From Alcaligenaceae bacterium (GTDB taxonomy: Bacteria > Pseudomonadota > Gammaproteobacteria > Burkholderiales > Burkholderiaceae_B), in NCBI GenBank assembly GCA_013416395.1, contig JACCEP010000001.1, positions 682,001 through 746,000 on the forward strand: DNA of 64,000 bases, given 5' to 3'. Position numbers and translations under genes: made by a program. Each line of letters starts with the position of its first letter. Positions within the stretch are counted from its first letter, which is position 1. This document shows, one piece after another, positions 1 to 9,154 of this stretch. Below the pieces are notes generated by a model that did no database searches, was not told the DNA's origin, and worked only from the letters and a program-made list of their open reading frames with translations.

Positions 1-1
1 T

Positions 2-88
2 CTTGCTTACGTGGGGCTGCTTAATGTTTACGCAGCGCGGCAGGAATGTCTGGAATTGTTCCGACATTTAGATAATGCACGCCCTTAA
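2..88 (+). CDS. 3' end of an unidentified protein (truncated by window edge)
   Basis: An open frame enters from the left edge and stops with TAA at 86-88. It encodes 28 residues ending in FRHLDNARP. The composition (hydrophobic and charged residues spaced like an amphipathic helix) looks like coding sequence, and the other two plus-strand frames are less protein-like. Too little remains to name a family. It points the same way as the sensor kinase that follows, 137 bp downstream. Confidence 0.3.
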   Translation, partial: LAYVGLLNVYAARQECLELFRHLDNARP

Positions 89-168
89 TAGCATGACTTG
101 CATCATCACATTTTCAGTCAACCTCTGATATTCAGGTTAATACTACAATATCATGTGATACTCAATAC

Positions 169-178
169 GACGTACGTC
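169..178. promoter_or_regulatory. Perfect 10-bp palindrome upstream of the sensor kinase
   Basis: GACGTACGTC is a perfect palindrome 47 bp before the TTG start of the kinase gene, in an AT-rich intergenic stretch that probably carries its promoter. It may be a regulator site, but a 10-bp palindrome can occur by chance. Confidence 0.2.
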
Positions 179-225
179 TTAGGCTTGACACATATTTACA
201 ATATTAAATAAAGGTTGCTGAATCC

Positions 226-2082
226 TTGACCAGTTATTATCTTGAATGGGACTTATTCTATTTTGGTGGCCTGGCGGCGCTCGCTTTTGGGGCAATTGCA
301 ATTGCGATTTTGTCCCGGCAAGTCTCCTTGGTAGTGATGGGTCTGCTATGCATTGATATTCTCGTATATATGGTTTCTGTGCGGGGTTATGGGGTGCTGT
401 ACTGGCCCGATCTAGGCTTCTGGGCTTACAACCACACCAGAGTATTCGGCCATTTAGGTATAGCGCTCTATATATTGACCTTTTATTTTCTGAGCCGGCA
501 AGGTGAAATCCGTTTGCCTGCGGCAAATTACCTGGCCTTTCTGGCTGGTGTGCATTGTGTATTGGCTGTTGCTCATGGCTTCGATGCGTTAATTTCCGTC
601 ACCTGGGTCACTCCATTATTTAATGTCTGTACGGGCATCAGCGTTTTGACTGCGTCCATAATCATGGTTCGCCGTCGGGTTCGCGGCGCGCAACTCTTGC
701 TGCTTACCAACAGTGTCTTGTTACTGAGGCTTTTTGCCAACTCGGCAGACTATTTTGGGTTAAAGGCGCCTTTTTTAGGTGTGGGTCAGTTGCGTGAGTG
801 GATGTACAGCCCGCAGGTCTCGTTGATCGCGCTTGCGATTAATCTGGCGTTGATCGCGGCGTGGATCAACGAGATCGCTGTGCAGCGAAACAAGGCGAGA
901 AATGCGCTGTTCCTATGGCAAGAGCAGGAACAGGAGCGTCTGAAGGCCGAGGTCGAACGGCAAACTCAGGCATTAAATCAGGCGCTGCAGTATGCGGATG
1001 AAGCCAATCGAAAAAAATCTGAAGGGCTAGGGTACATTAGCCACGACTTGCGTGCACCACTGTCGGCTATTCTTGGCGATGCCGAAATGTTGTCGCCTAC
1101 GCTTAATACGGAACAAAAGCGTTATGCGCGATCCATCGTGCAAAGCGTGCATTATCAGTTGGCGCTCATCGACAATTTGCTCGAGTACTCACGCAACGAG
1201 TTTGAGTCGTTTACATTGCGCCCGTTGGCGATATCGCTGAATGATCTTATGGACGCGACCAGCCAGTTCGCCCTGGCGCTCAGTACGCGGCAACATAATC
1301 AGTTTCGTTATGTGGCCGTGTCCACATTGCCCGACGCTGTCATGCTCGATGGCCGCCGATTGCAACAGGTTTTGCTGAATCTGCTTGTCAATGCCGCCAA
1401 ATTCACACAGCGCGGCCAGATCAAGCTTGAGGCCAGCGCCGAGCCTCATGCGCAAGGATGGTTGCTGCGGTTTGCCGTGTCAGATTCTGGCGTAGGTATG
1501 AGCCTGGATACACAGTCTCGCGTGTTTAACGCGTATACGCAGTTGCATCCTCAGCATGGCGGGGTCGGGCTGGGGCTATTTATCGCCCGTCAAATTGTTG
1601 AGGCGATGGGCGGCACACTAAACCTTGAAAGTGCGCCCGGTGAGGGAAGCCGGTTCAGCTTCGACGTTGTCGCCGTTGCAGCCAGTGTGCACGAGTTGTC
1701 GCCACAGCCGACGTTTGACATGCCTACCGTAAGTATGGACTGGCCCGAACTTGAGCTTGGGCGATCAATTGGCTATCCGGTGTTGCCGGCACACGCTCGG
1801 GTGGAGCTTGCCATCCACGCTCGGGATGGGCAATTGAGCAGAATTGAGGAATGGTTAAGCAAGACGATGGCTGATTACCCCGAATACCACGAGTTTTACG
1901 ATGAGGTAAACGCGGCGCTGCATACGCTGGACTTCGAATATATAGAGGTGCTTGCCTTGGCGACTGACCCGGACACGCCTCCGATTGTTGGGGTGGCACC
2001 AGCCGCAGGCGACTTGTCGCCTGAAGCTCTGTATTTGGACGGCGCTTCAGTGCCGCGAACTGATGAAGTGGTCACGGCCTGA
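226..2082 (+). CDS. Membrane sensor histidine kinase
   Basis: Inner-membrane sensor kinase of 618 residues. The N-terminal ~215 residues form about seven hydrophobic segments with short loops and no large periplasmic domain. A charged coiled-coil linker (about 220-265) leads to a HisKA domain with phospho-acceptor H273 in ISHDLRAPL. The HATPase domain follows, with N box LLNLLVNAAKFT, G1 DSGVGMS and G2 GGVGLGLFIARQ. No receiver domain follows. Residues 525-578 instead form a short helical module that also ends the kinase at 57107-59878. The start is TTG; no in-frame ATG occurs before the second membrane segment, and AAAGG lies upstream. No response regulator is adjacent in the window. The stimulus is unknown. 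Confidence 0.9.
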   Translation: MTSYYLEWDLFYFGGLAALAFGAIAIAILSRQVSLVVMGLLCIDILVYMVSVRGYGVLYWPDLGFWAYNHTRVFGHLGIALYILTFYFLSRQGEIRLPAANYLAFLAGVHCVLAVAHGFDALISVTWVTPLFNVCTGISVLTASIIMVRRRVRGAQLLLLTNSVLLLRLFANSADYFGLKAPFLGVGQLREWMYSPQVSLIALAINLALIAAWINEIAVQRNKARNALFLWQEQEQERLKAEVERQTQALNQALQYADEANRKKSEGLGYISHDLRAPLSAILGDAEMLSPTLNTEQKRYARSIVQSVHYQLALIDNLLEYSRNEFESFTLRPLAISLNDLMDATSQFALALSTRQHNQFRYVAVSTLPDAVMLDGRRLQQVLLNLLVNAAKFTQRGQIKLEASAEPHAQGWLLRFAVSDSGVGMSLDTQSRVFNAYTQLHPQHGGVGLGLFIARQIVEAMGGTLNLESAPGEGSRFSFDVVAVAASVHELSPQPTFDMPTVSMDWPELELGRSIGYPVLPAHARVELAIHARDGQLSRIEEWLSKTMADYPEYHEFYDEVNAALHTLDFEYIEVLALATDPDTPPIVGVAPAAGDLSPEALYLDGASVPRTDEVVTA

Positions 2083-2096
2083 GCATTAACGACATA

Positions 2097-3365
2097 TCAG
2101 GGCAGTATGCTTTCGTCCTGAAAGAGGCTCTCAAGGGTTTCGCGGGGACGCACCACATGTGCCTGATCACCGTCGACCATGACCTCGGCCGCACGCGGTC
2201 GGGTGTTGTAATGGCTGGACATGGTGAAGGCGTAGGCGCCTGATGACATAATGGCAAGTCGGTCGCCCGACTCAAGTGCCAGCTTGCGATCACGCGCCAG
2301 CCAGTCGCCACTTTCGCAAATGGGCCCTACGACGTCGTAGAGAGGCGTAGCGGCGTTTGTGCTGCGAGGCTTGACTGCCTCAACGCTGTGCCATGCATCG
2401 TACAGCGTAGGCCTGATGAGGTCGTTCATGGCCGCATCGACAATGGCGAAGTTCTTGGAATCGTTATGCTTGAGGTATTGCACGGTGGTCAGAAGCACGC
2501 CGGCATTGCCGACCAGTGAGCGGCCAGGTTCGAGCACGATTTGCAGATGGTCGAGTTTGTTTTCGGCCAGTGTTTCAAAGACCCGATCAAGCAGGTCGGT
2601 AGGTGAAAGTGGGGTTTCGTCGGTGTAGCGAATACCGATGCCGCCACCCAGGTCAAGGTGCTTAAGCGTAACGCCTTGTTCAGCCAGCGCCTTGATCAGC
2701 ACAATAAGCTTGTCGAGGGCGTCGAGATAGGGCGCTACTTCGGTAATCTGTGAGCCTATATGGCAGTCTAGCCCCACGATTTGCAAGCCAGGAAGTTTGG
2801 TGGCTAGTTGGTAGGCCTCGGGTGCCTTCTCTATATCTATGCCAAACTTGTTTTCTTTCAGGCCTGTCGAAATATAAGGGTGGGTGTGCGCATCTACATC
2901 AGGGTTCACACGCAACGACACCGGCGCTACCTTGCCCACTTCGACGGCCACGTCTGAAAGACGCTGCAGCTCGGCCTCTGACTCTACATTGAAGCACTTG
3001 ACGCCGGCCTCGAGCGCGGCTTTCATTTCCCAGACCTGTTTGCCCACGCCCGAAAAAACAATGCGGGAAGGATCGCCGCCAATCGCCAGTACCCGTGCCA
3101 GTTCGCCACCTGACACGATATCGAAGCCCGAACCCAGTTGGCGGAACTCGTTCAGAACCGCCAGGTTGGAGTTTGCCTTCATGCCATAGCAGACCAGTAC
3201 GTCACGACCCCGGGCCGCTTGCTGGTAGGCCAGCCAGGCGTCATGCAATGCCTGGCGCGAGTAAACATATAAAGGTGTGCCGTACGTGTCGGCAAGCTGG
3301 GTCAGGGAGAGATCTTCTGCATGCAGAATGCCGTCTTTGAACTGGAATTGTGGCGCAACAGTCAT
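2097..3365 (-). CDS. lysA: Diaminopimelate decarboxylase
   Basis: PLP enzyme of 422 residues that decarboxylates meso-diaminopimelate to L-lysine, the last step of lysine synthesis in the cytoplasm. It shows the fold-III signatures: YGMKAN with the PLP lysine near the N terminus, HIGSQ, the glycine-rich LDLGGGIG, EPGRSLVGNAG, and the C-terminal CESGD and GAYAF segments. I start at the ATG giving MTVAPQFQF; a longer open frame to 3599 would only add proline-rich sequence overlapping lptM. It lies just downstream of lptM on the same strand, the usual lptM-lysA pairing. It ends 14 bp from the convergent kinase gene, leaving no room for a long terminator. Confidence 0.96.
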   Translation of the reverse strand: MTVAPQFQFKDGILHAEDLSLTQLADTYGTPLYVYSRQALHDAWLAYQQAARGRDVLVCYGMKANSNLAVLNEFRQLGSGFDIVSGGELARVLAIGGDPSRIVFSGVGKQVWEMKAALEAGVKCFNVESEAELQRLSDVAVEVGKVAPVSLRVNPDVDAHTHPYISTGLKENKFGIDIEKAPEAYQLATKLPGLQIVGLDCHIGSQITEVAPYLDALDKLIVLIKALAEQGVTLKHLDLGGGIGIRYTDETPLSPTDLLDRVFETLAENKLDHLQIVLEPGRSLVGNAGVLLTTVQYLKHNDSKNFAIVDAAMNDLIRPTLYDAWHSVEAVKPRSTNAATPLYDVVGPICESGDWLARDRKLALESGDRLAIMSSGAYAFTMSSHYNTRPRAAEVMVDGDQAHVVRPRETLESLFQDESILP

Positions 3366-3405
3366 GGTCTCGAAAATTGAAGGTGTGGAAGCGTTCACGG
3401 GGCGC

Positions 3406-3624
3406 TTAGCGCGGCGAGGCTGGGCTCGACCCGCCGCGCTGAGGCGTGGCGGGACCAGGAGGAGAGTCTGTGGGTGGGGCTGTAAGCGATTGATCGGGCG
3501 CTGCGGGCGGTGGCATGTAGAGGGGGGCTTTATAGCCACAGGCTGCCAGAAGCGAGAGCAGCGCCGCGCTGGCGGCAAGCCGGGTAACGGCGTGTGCACT
3601 GGCCCGTACGAAACTTACTTGCAT
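3406..3624 (-). CDS. lptM: LPS translocon maturation lipoprotein LptM (YifL family)
   Basis: A 72-residue lipoprotein precursor. The signal peptide ends in the lipobox LAAC, followed directly by GYKAPLYMPP, the invariant N-terminal motif of LptM/YifL. The rest is a Pro/Ser/Gly-rich tail. In E. coli LptM helps mature the LptD-LptE outer-membrane complex. The position immediately upstream of lysA is the normal one for this family in beta- and gammaproteobacteria. Small size and acylation signal are decisive; function is from family knowledge. Confidence 0.88.
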   Translation of the reverse strand: MQVSFVRASAHAVTRLAASAALLSLLAACGYKAPLYMPPPAAPDQSLTAPPTDSPPGPATPQRGGSSPASPR

Positions 3625-3646
3625 TGAGAAACTCCGGTTACAGAAA

Positions 3647-3678
3647 CTGGGAAGGCCCGTGAAAACAGGCCTTCCCAG
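3647..3678 (-). terminator. Rho-independent terminator of the PBP1A gene
   Basis: CTGGGAAGGCC at 3647-3657 pairs perfectly with GGCCTTCCCAG at 3668-3678 (11 bp, 10-nt loop). On the minus strand the hairpin follows the mrcA stop within a few bases and is followed by TTTCTGT. It separates mrcA from lptM-lysA. Confidence 0.75.
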
Positions 3679-3680
3679 GT

Positions 3681-6122
3681 TTAGAAGGGTACAGTGGGAG
3701 GTGCCTGAACGCGGTTGCTGCTGTCACCTTTGAGCTGGTTGAGCAGGTCAGCAATACCGTCAAGGCCGCCGCCCCCTCCGCCATCGACCGGGATATCAGA
3801 GGGTGCAGGCAGGCCCACGCGGGCGATGGCTTGCCCTGGAGGGTATTCAGAAAAGTAGAAATCTCCGTTGACGCGCGAGAGGCCTTGGGGCATGTCGCCA
3901 GGCGGCGTTTCAGGCACGCCCTTGAGTGTTTTGCTCATATAGTCCAGCCAGATTGGCAGTGCAGCCCCGCCGCCGGTTTCACCCTGGCCCAGGGAGCGGG
4001 GTTGGTCAAAGCCCATCCAGGCTATACCGACGAGCTTGGGCGTGAACCCTGCAAACCATGCGTCATGTGAGTCATTGGTGGTGCCAGTTTTGCCGCCGAT
4101 GTCGTTGCGTTTGAGTTCACGGTGCACCCGCGCTCCCGTGCCGTAGGTTGCCACGCCGCGCATCATGTCGTTCATGACATATACGGTACGGGGGTCAACG
4201 ACACGTGCGCTGGCGTCACCTGCCACCACAGGCTTGGCGCGCATAATGACTTTACCCGTGCTGTCAGTGACATGATCGACAAGATAGGGCGGTACGCGGT
4301 AGCCACCATTGGCGAAAACTGCGTAGCCACCGGCCAGTTGCAAAGGCGTAACGCTGCCTGCACCTAGCGCCAACGGAAGAACGGCCGGCTGGCGCTCGCG
4401 GTCAAAGCCGAAGCGAGTGATGTAATCTTGCACGTACTTGGGGCCCACCGCCTGCATGATACGAATGGATACCATGTTCTTGGACTTGTACAGGCCTTGA
4501 CGCATGGTCAGCATGGGCTCGTAGCGGTTGCCGTAGTTTTTGGGCTTCCAGGCTTTGGAGCCGGTTTGCGACGCCGTGAGCAAAAACGGCTCATCGGAGA
4601 TTTGCGTGGCAGGTGTCAGACCGCGCTCAAGCGACGATGCATAAATAAACGGTTTGAAGGCAGAACCAGGCTGACGCCAGGCTTGGGTGACACGGTTGAA
4701 GTTGCCGCCGTCAAAGTCGAAGCCACCCACCATCGCCTGGATGGCGCCGTCTTGGGGGCGTACTGATACGAACGCCGCCTGGACAGTAGGCATGTTGATG
4801 ACTTCCCAGTGGTCGCCTTCTTTGTGCACATAGACCACCGAACCGCGCGAGATTTTGTATTTATCTTGCGCATTCTTGCCCAAGCCGCGCGCGACGGTTT
4901 TAAGAGCGCCTTTGTCGGTGACCTCTATGATCTGGGACGCTGTACGGGCAATGGTGATTTTTGTGGGGCTGGCATCGAGCACGAGGCCGGTAAGCAGGTC
5001 ATCGCTGTCAGGGTATTTTTCTTGCAGGCTGTCGAGCAGGGTATCGAGCTCTTCAGGCTTGCTTTCGATGTTATCGGGAAGCTTGATGGTTTCTTCAGGG
5101 CCTGGGTAGACTGAGCGGCGGGTATACGTGAGAATGCCGTCGCGTACCGCTTTGTAGGCGTCTTCCTGGTCGGTTGACTTTACCGTTGTGTATACGTTGA
5201 AGCCCCGCGAGTAGATGTTGTCTTGATACACGCTGTATAGCAGTTGCCGCGCCAACTCGGCCACGTATTCACCGTGAATGGCATAGCCGCCCGCAGGTGT
5301 TCCCGGGGCTGATTTAATGATGATTTCTTGGTTTTTGGCCTGCTCGTACTCTGCTTCTGTGAGATACCCCAGGCTTTTCATGCGAGCCAGTACGTAACCC
5401 TGCCGGGCTTTGGCGCGTTGAAAGTTGGCAATGGGGTTGAAACGTGACGGTGCCTTGGGTATTCCTGCCAGCAACGCGGCTTCAGCAGGCGTGATTTCAC
5501 TGAGCGGCTTACCGAGATAGGTGCGTGAAGCGGCAGCAAAGCCGTAGGCGCGGTGCCCCAGGAAGATCTGGTTCATGTATAGATCGAGAATCTGGTTTTT
5601 TGTGAGTGTGGCTTCGATCTTGAACGTGAGCAAAAGCTCATAGAACTTGCGGGTATAGGTTTTTTCGGATGAAAGATAGAAATTACGGGCTACCTGCATG
5701 GTAATCGTGCTGGCGCCCTGTGTTTTGGACATGTGCGTGAGGTTGGCGACCATGGCACGGGCAACACCGGCCCAGTCTATGCCACCGTGCTGATAAAAGC
5801 GGTCATCTTCGGCTGATAGAATGGCCGATTTCATGACGTCTGGTATTTCGTCAAAGCGCAGCACGTTGCGGCGCTCTTCGCCAAACTCGCCAATAAGCAC
5901 CTTGTCAGCGGTATAAATGCGCAGGGGCACGCGCGGCCGGTAATCGATCATGGCCGAGAGGTCTGGCAGGTTGGGCCAGGCTAGTGCGAGTGCGAGCGTG
6001 AGAACCAGCGCGCCGCACACACCAAGCCCCGCCGCAAAGACGGCGCACTTGATGATGAAGCGGCCCAGCCAGGAGCGGGTAGTGCCGGAACTCGTGTTTG
6101 AGGATTTATCAGAGGAACTCAT
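3681..6122 (-). CDS. mrcA: Penicillin-binding protein 1A (bifunctional glycosyltransferase/transpeptidase)
   Basis: Class A PBP of 813 residues that polymerises and crosslinks peptidoglycan at the inner membrane. A Ser/Thr-rich cytoplasmic start and one membrane segment (about 22-48) precede the GT51 domain, with the catalytic EDDRFYQHGGID motif, GASTITMQ and the NQIFLGHRAYG motif. The transpeptidase domain has SAFK as the nucleophilic SxxK, SKN as SxN, and GGKTGTTN as KTG. The C-terminal tail is Gly/Pro-rich. It is divergent from aroK, 114 bp away. In Pseudomonas aeruginosa and other relatives pilMNOPQ lies between these genes; here it is absent. Confidence 0.95.
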   Translation of the reverse strand: MSSSDKSSNTSSGTTRSWLGRFIIKCAVFAAGLGVCGALVLTLALALAWPNLPDLSAMIDYRPRVPLRIYTADKVLIGEFGEERRNVLRFDEIPDVMKSAILSAEDDRFYQHGGIDWAGVARAMVANLTHMSKTQGASTITMQVARNFYLSSEKTYTRKFYELLLTFKIEATLTKNQILDLYMNQIFLGHRAYGFAAASRTYLGKPLSEITPAEAALLAGIPKAPSRFNPIANFQRAKARQGYVLARMKSLGYLTEAEYEQAKNQEIIIKSAPGTPAGGYAIHGEYVAELARQLLYSVYQDNIYSRGFNVYTTVKSTDQEDAYKAVRDGILTYTRRSVYPGPEETIKLPDNIESKPEELDTLLDSLQEKYPDSDDLLTGLVLDASPTKITIARTASQIIEVTDKGALKTVARGLGKNAQDKYKISRGSVVYVHKEGDHWEVINMPTVQAAFVSVRPQDGAIQAMVGGFDFDGGNFNRVTQAWRQPGSAFKPFIYASSLERGLTPATQISDEPFLLTASQTGSKAWKPKNYGNRYEPMLTMRQGLYKSKNMVSIRIMQAVGPKYVQDYITRFGFDRERQPAVLPLALGAGSVTPLQLAGGYAVFANGGYRVPPYLVDHVTDSTGKVIMRAKPVVAGDASARVVDPRTVYVMNDMMRGVATYGTGARVHRELKRNDIGGKTGTTNDSHDAWFAGFTPKLVGIAWMGFDQPRSLGQGETGGGAALPIWLDYMSKTLKGVPETPPGDMPQGLSRVNGDFYFSEYPPGQAIARVGLPAPSDIPVDGGGGGGLDGIADLLNQLKGDSSNRVQAPPTVPF

Positions 6123-6236
6123 TAGGGGCGATTTTAAGTCTAACCGCGATCAGACTATGATTTGTGCATTAGGTTTGTGTAACCGAGTAATGCTGTGTGG
6201 TCGGGAAGGCCGGATCGTAAGTGGGATAATACACAA

Positions 6237-6836
6237 ATGAATCATTCTTCACCTGTGAAACCCGTTGACCAGGGTTCTGAATTAGAAGCCCCGCAAGCCT
6301 GCGCGCCACTGTCTGCGCGGCCTATTATGCTGGTTGGCATGATGGGCGCGGGCAAAACCACCATAGGGCGGCAGCTGGCTCGTCTGCTTGATCGGCAGTT
6401 TATCGACCTTGATCACGAGCTCGAGGCTCGCTGTGGGGTCAGAGTGTCGTTAATTTTCGACATTGAGGGCGAAGATGGGTTCCGTAAGCGAGAAACTTTA
6501 TTGCTCGATGAAATATCGCAGCAACCCGGTATCGTGCTGGCAACCGGGGGTGGCGCTGTTCTGGCACCCGAAAACCGTCAACTGCTTAAAGAACGGGGTA
6601 CGGTAATTTATTTGCGTGCCAGTGCAGATGAACTATACCGCCGCGTGGCACGTGACCGCAACCGGCCTTTGTTGCAAACGGCAGATCCTCGTGCCCGTTT
6701 GCGCAGTTTGCTGCAGCAGCGCGAGCCTTTGTACGAAAGTGTGGCCACCATTACCGTCGACACAGGTGCTGCACCCGTATCGCAATTGGCCCGATCTATT
6801 ATCCCCCTGCTTTTACACCACGAGGTTCAGTCATGA
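6237..6836 (+). CDS. aroK: Shikimate kinase
   Basis: Phosphorylates shikimate at the 3-OH, fifth step of the chorismate pathway. The 199-residue NMP-kinase-fold protein has the P-loop GMMGAGKTT (residues 34-42), the DLDHELE shikimate-binding segment, the FRKRET motif, ATGGGAV and the lid RDRNRPLL. I use the ATG at 6237. A GTG at 6195 is in frame and neither start has a clear Shine-Dalgarno sequence. GATAAT lies only about 10 bp before the ATG, so a very short leader is possible. It overlaps aroB by ATGA, indicating translational coupling. Confidence 0.95.
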   Translation: MNHSSPVKPVDQGSELEAPQACAPLSARPIMLVGMMGAGKTTIGRQLARLLDRQFIDLDHELEARCGVRVSLIFDIEGEDGFRKRETLLLDEISQQPGIVLATGGGAVLAPENRQLLKERGTVIYLRASADELYRRVARDRNRPLLQTADPRARLRSLLQQREPLYESVATITVDTGAAPVSQLARSIIPLLLHHEVQS

Positions 6837-7921
6837 GTATTGTTCGTGTCGACACGCCGGGAGGCGCGTATCCCATTCATGTGGCGGCAGGGCGAATCGA
6901 CGCGCTTGCACAAAGCATACCTGCCGATGTCACGGCAATTGCGCTGGTCACCAACCCCACAGTGGCGGCCATTTACGGCGAGCGTGTTGAAAAGGCGCTG
7001 GCCTCAACCGGAAAACGTGTGGTGCGCATCGACATACCCGATGGCGAAGAACACAAAGACTGGCACACACTCAATATTATTTTTGATGGGCTGTTGCGCA
7101 ACAAGCTTGACCGCAAAGCAGTGCTGGTCGCGCTGGGCGGTGGTGTTGTGGGCGATATCAGCGGGTATGCAGCAGCCAGTTATATGCGTGGCATACGTTT
7201 TGTGCAGGTTCCAACCACGTTGCTGGCCCAGGTTGATTCGTCAGTGGGTGGGAAAACCGCTATCAACCACCCGCTTGGCAAAAACATGATTGGTGCGTTT
7301 TACCAGCCGGTGGCGGTAGATATCGACACAGACGTGCTGGCGACGCTGCCGGCCCGGGAAATATCGGCGGGGCTGGCCGAGGTGGTCAAGTACGGGCTCA
7401 TCATTGATCCAGAGTTTTTTACATGGTGCGAGCAAAACGTACAGGCAATGCGTGCACTCGACGCTCAGGCCATTACCTATGCCATTCAGCGCTCCTGCGA
7501 GCTCAAGGCGTATGTTGTGTCGCAAGATGAACGTGAAACCGGTCTGCGCGCCATACTTAATCTGGGCCATACTTTTGGTCATGCGATTGAGTCAGGCCTG
7601 GGGTATGGCAAATGGTTGCACGGCGAGGCCGTTGGCTGCGGCATGATCCAGGCCGCCGAGCTGTCGGCGCTTACCCAAGGTTTGCCGCAGTCTGACGTCG
7701 AACGTGTGCGCGCCATTGTGCAGGCCATAGGTTGCCCGGTCACACCGCCTGATCTGGGCATGCAGCGATGGCTTGAGCTGATGAAGGTCGACAAAAAAAC
7801 CGAAGGTGGGCAACTGCGCTTTGTGCTGCTCAAAGCGATCGGCACGGCGTGTGTTGAGTCGGTGCCCCCCCAGGCGCTCAAGCACGTGCTAGAAAACGCC
7901 GCGTCAGCGGCACATGTCTGA
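6833..7921 (+). CDS. aroB: 3-dehydroquinate synthase
   Basis: NAD- and metal-dependent cyclisation of DAHP to 3-dehydroquinate, second step of the shikimate pathway. The 362-residue protein shows GGGVVGDISGYAA (NAD-binding), the QVPTTLLAQVDSSVGGKT signature, the EVVKYG metal-ligand region, and LNLGHTFGHAIE with zinc-binding histidines. Length is normal for the family. The start overlaps the aroK stop and dgt follows within about 10 bp, so aroK-aroB-dgt is one transcription unit, the usual order in this group. Confidence 0.96.
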   Translation: MSIVRVDTPGGAYPIHVAAGRIDALAQSIPADVTAIALVTNPTVAAIYGERVEKALASTGKRVVRIDIPDGEEHKDWHTLNIIFDGLLRNKLDRKAVLVALGGGVVGDISGYAAASYMRGIRFVQVPTTLLAQVDSSVGGKTAINHPLGKNMIGAFYQPVAVDIDTDVLATLPAREISAGLAEVVKYGLIIDPEFFTWCEQNVQAMRALDAQAITYAIQRSCELKAYVVSQDERETGLRAILNLGHTFGHAIESGLGYGKWLHGEAVGCGMIQAAELSALTQGLPQSDVERVRAIVQAIGCPVTPPDLGMQRWLELMKVDKKTEGGQLRFVLLKAIGTACVESVPPQALKHVLENAASAAHV

Positions 7922-7930
7922 GGAGTGACC

Positions 7931-9079
7931 ATGTATATGCTTGCCCCGTATGCCTGCCATCCAGAGCAAACACGCGGGCGCCGGTATATCGAGGCGCCGC
8001 CCACAGGTCGCAATGCCTTTCAGCGTGATCGCGATCGCATTATTCATTGCAACGCATTCAGGCTGCTCGAGTACAAAACCCAGGTTTTTGTAAACCATGA
8101 GGGCGATCTCTTTCGCACCCGCCTGACGCATAGCATAGAAGTGGCGCAGATCGCGCGTACGCTGGCGCGCAATCTGTGTTTGCACGAAGACCTGATCGAG
8201 GCGATTTCGCTGGCGCATGATCTGGGGCACACGCCATTTGGTCATGCAGGGCAAGACGAGCTTAATGCCTGCATGCGCGAGTTTGCGCCAGACGCCGGCG
8301 GCTTTGAACATAACTTGCAGAGCTTGCGCATTGTTGATGAGCTTGAAGAGCGCTATGCCGACTTCAATGGGCTTAACCTGTGCTTTGAGACGCGCGAGGG
8401 CATACTCAAGCACTGCTCGGCCGGGCACGCCCGCGGGCTGGGTGAGGTGGGCGAGCGGTTTCTGACACGCACCCAGCCTTCGCTGGAGGCCCAGATCGCT
8501 AATTTGGCCGATGAGATTGCCTATAACAATCATGATATTGATGACGGTTTGCGCTCGGGCCTGATCACCATCGAGCAATTACAGGTGCTTGAGATCTTCG
8601 CCACCCATGATGCGCAAGTCAGAAGTCGATATCCGGGCATAGACCGGCGGCGTCTGATCTGCGAGGTGATACGCGCCATGATTAATACCCTGGTCATCGA
8701 CCTGACTGAGACCACGCTTGCCAACATTCGTCAGCATCAGCCCGAAAGTGTTGACGATGTACGGGCTGCACCGCCACTGGCGGCATTTTCGCCTTCAATG
8801 CGGGCTCAGGCAGATGCGCTTAAAAAGTTTCTGCTTGAAAACCTTTACCGGCACTACCGCGTCATGCGCATGACGAACAAGGCGCGCAAAATTGTGCGAG
8901 AGCTGTTCATGGCGTTTCTTGACCAGCCGCGCCTGCTGGCCGACCAGCATCGCCGTGACGACCCCTTGTCGCAAGCTCGCGCCATTGCTGATTACATCGC
9001 TGGCATGACTGACCGCTATGCCATTCGCGAGCATACGCAGTTGTTCAGTATGGATAACGGCCTGAGCCGGCCCGAGTAA
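7931..9079 (+). CDS. dgt: dGTPase-like HD-domain triphosphohydrolase
   Basis: Deoxyguanosinetriphosphate triphosphohydrolase-like protein, 382 residues, hydrolysing dNTPs to the deoxynucleoside and triphosphate. It has the N-terminal GRRYIEAP...RDRDRIIHC segment and the HD-domain metal ligands in [14 protein letters not shown] and [15 protein letters not shown], plus the later [14 protein letters not shown] motif. I choose the ATG at 7931 because AGGAG ends 5 bp before it; a GTG at 7925 and an ATG at 7937 are in frame. It is the third gene of the aroK-aroB-dgt unit. Confidence 0.92.
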   Translation: MYMLAPYACHPEQTRGRRYIEAPPTGRNAFQRDRDRIIHCNAFRLLEYKTQVFVNHEGDLFRTRLTHSIEVAQIARTLARNLCLHEDLIEAISLAHDLGHTPFGHAGQDELNACMREFAPDAGGFEHNLQSLRIVDELEERYADFNGLNLCFETREGILKHCSAGHARGLGEVGERFLTRTQPSLEAQIANLADEIAYNNHDIDDGLRSGLITIEQLQVLEIFATHDAQVRSRYPGIDRRRLICEVIRAMINTLVIDLTETTLANIRQHQPESVDDVRAAPPLAAFSPSMRAQADALKKFLLENLYRHYRVMRMTNKARKIVRELFMAFLDQPRLLADQHRRDDPLSQARAIADYIAGMTDRYAIREHTQLFSMDNGLSRPE

Positions 9080-9154
9080 CAGGCCGGGCGACTCAGAGAC
9101 GGCTCATTGCCGCCCCTGATCGTCCCGGATGTCTTGGCACCTTCCCCGCAGGGG

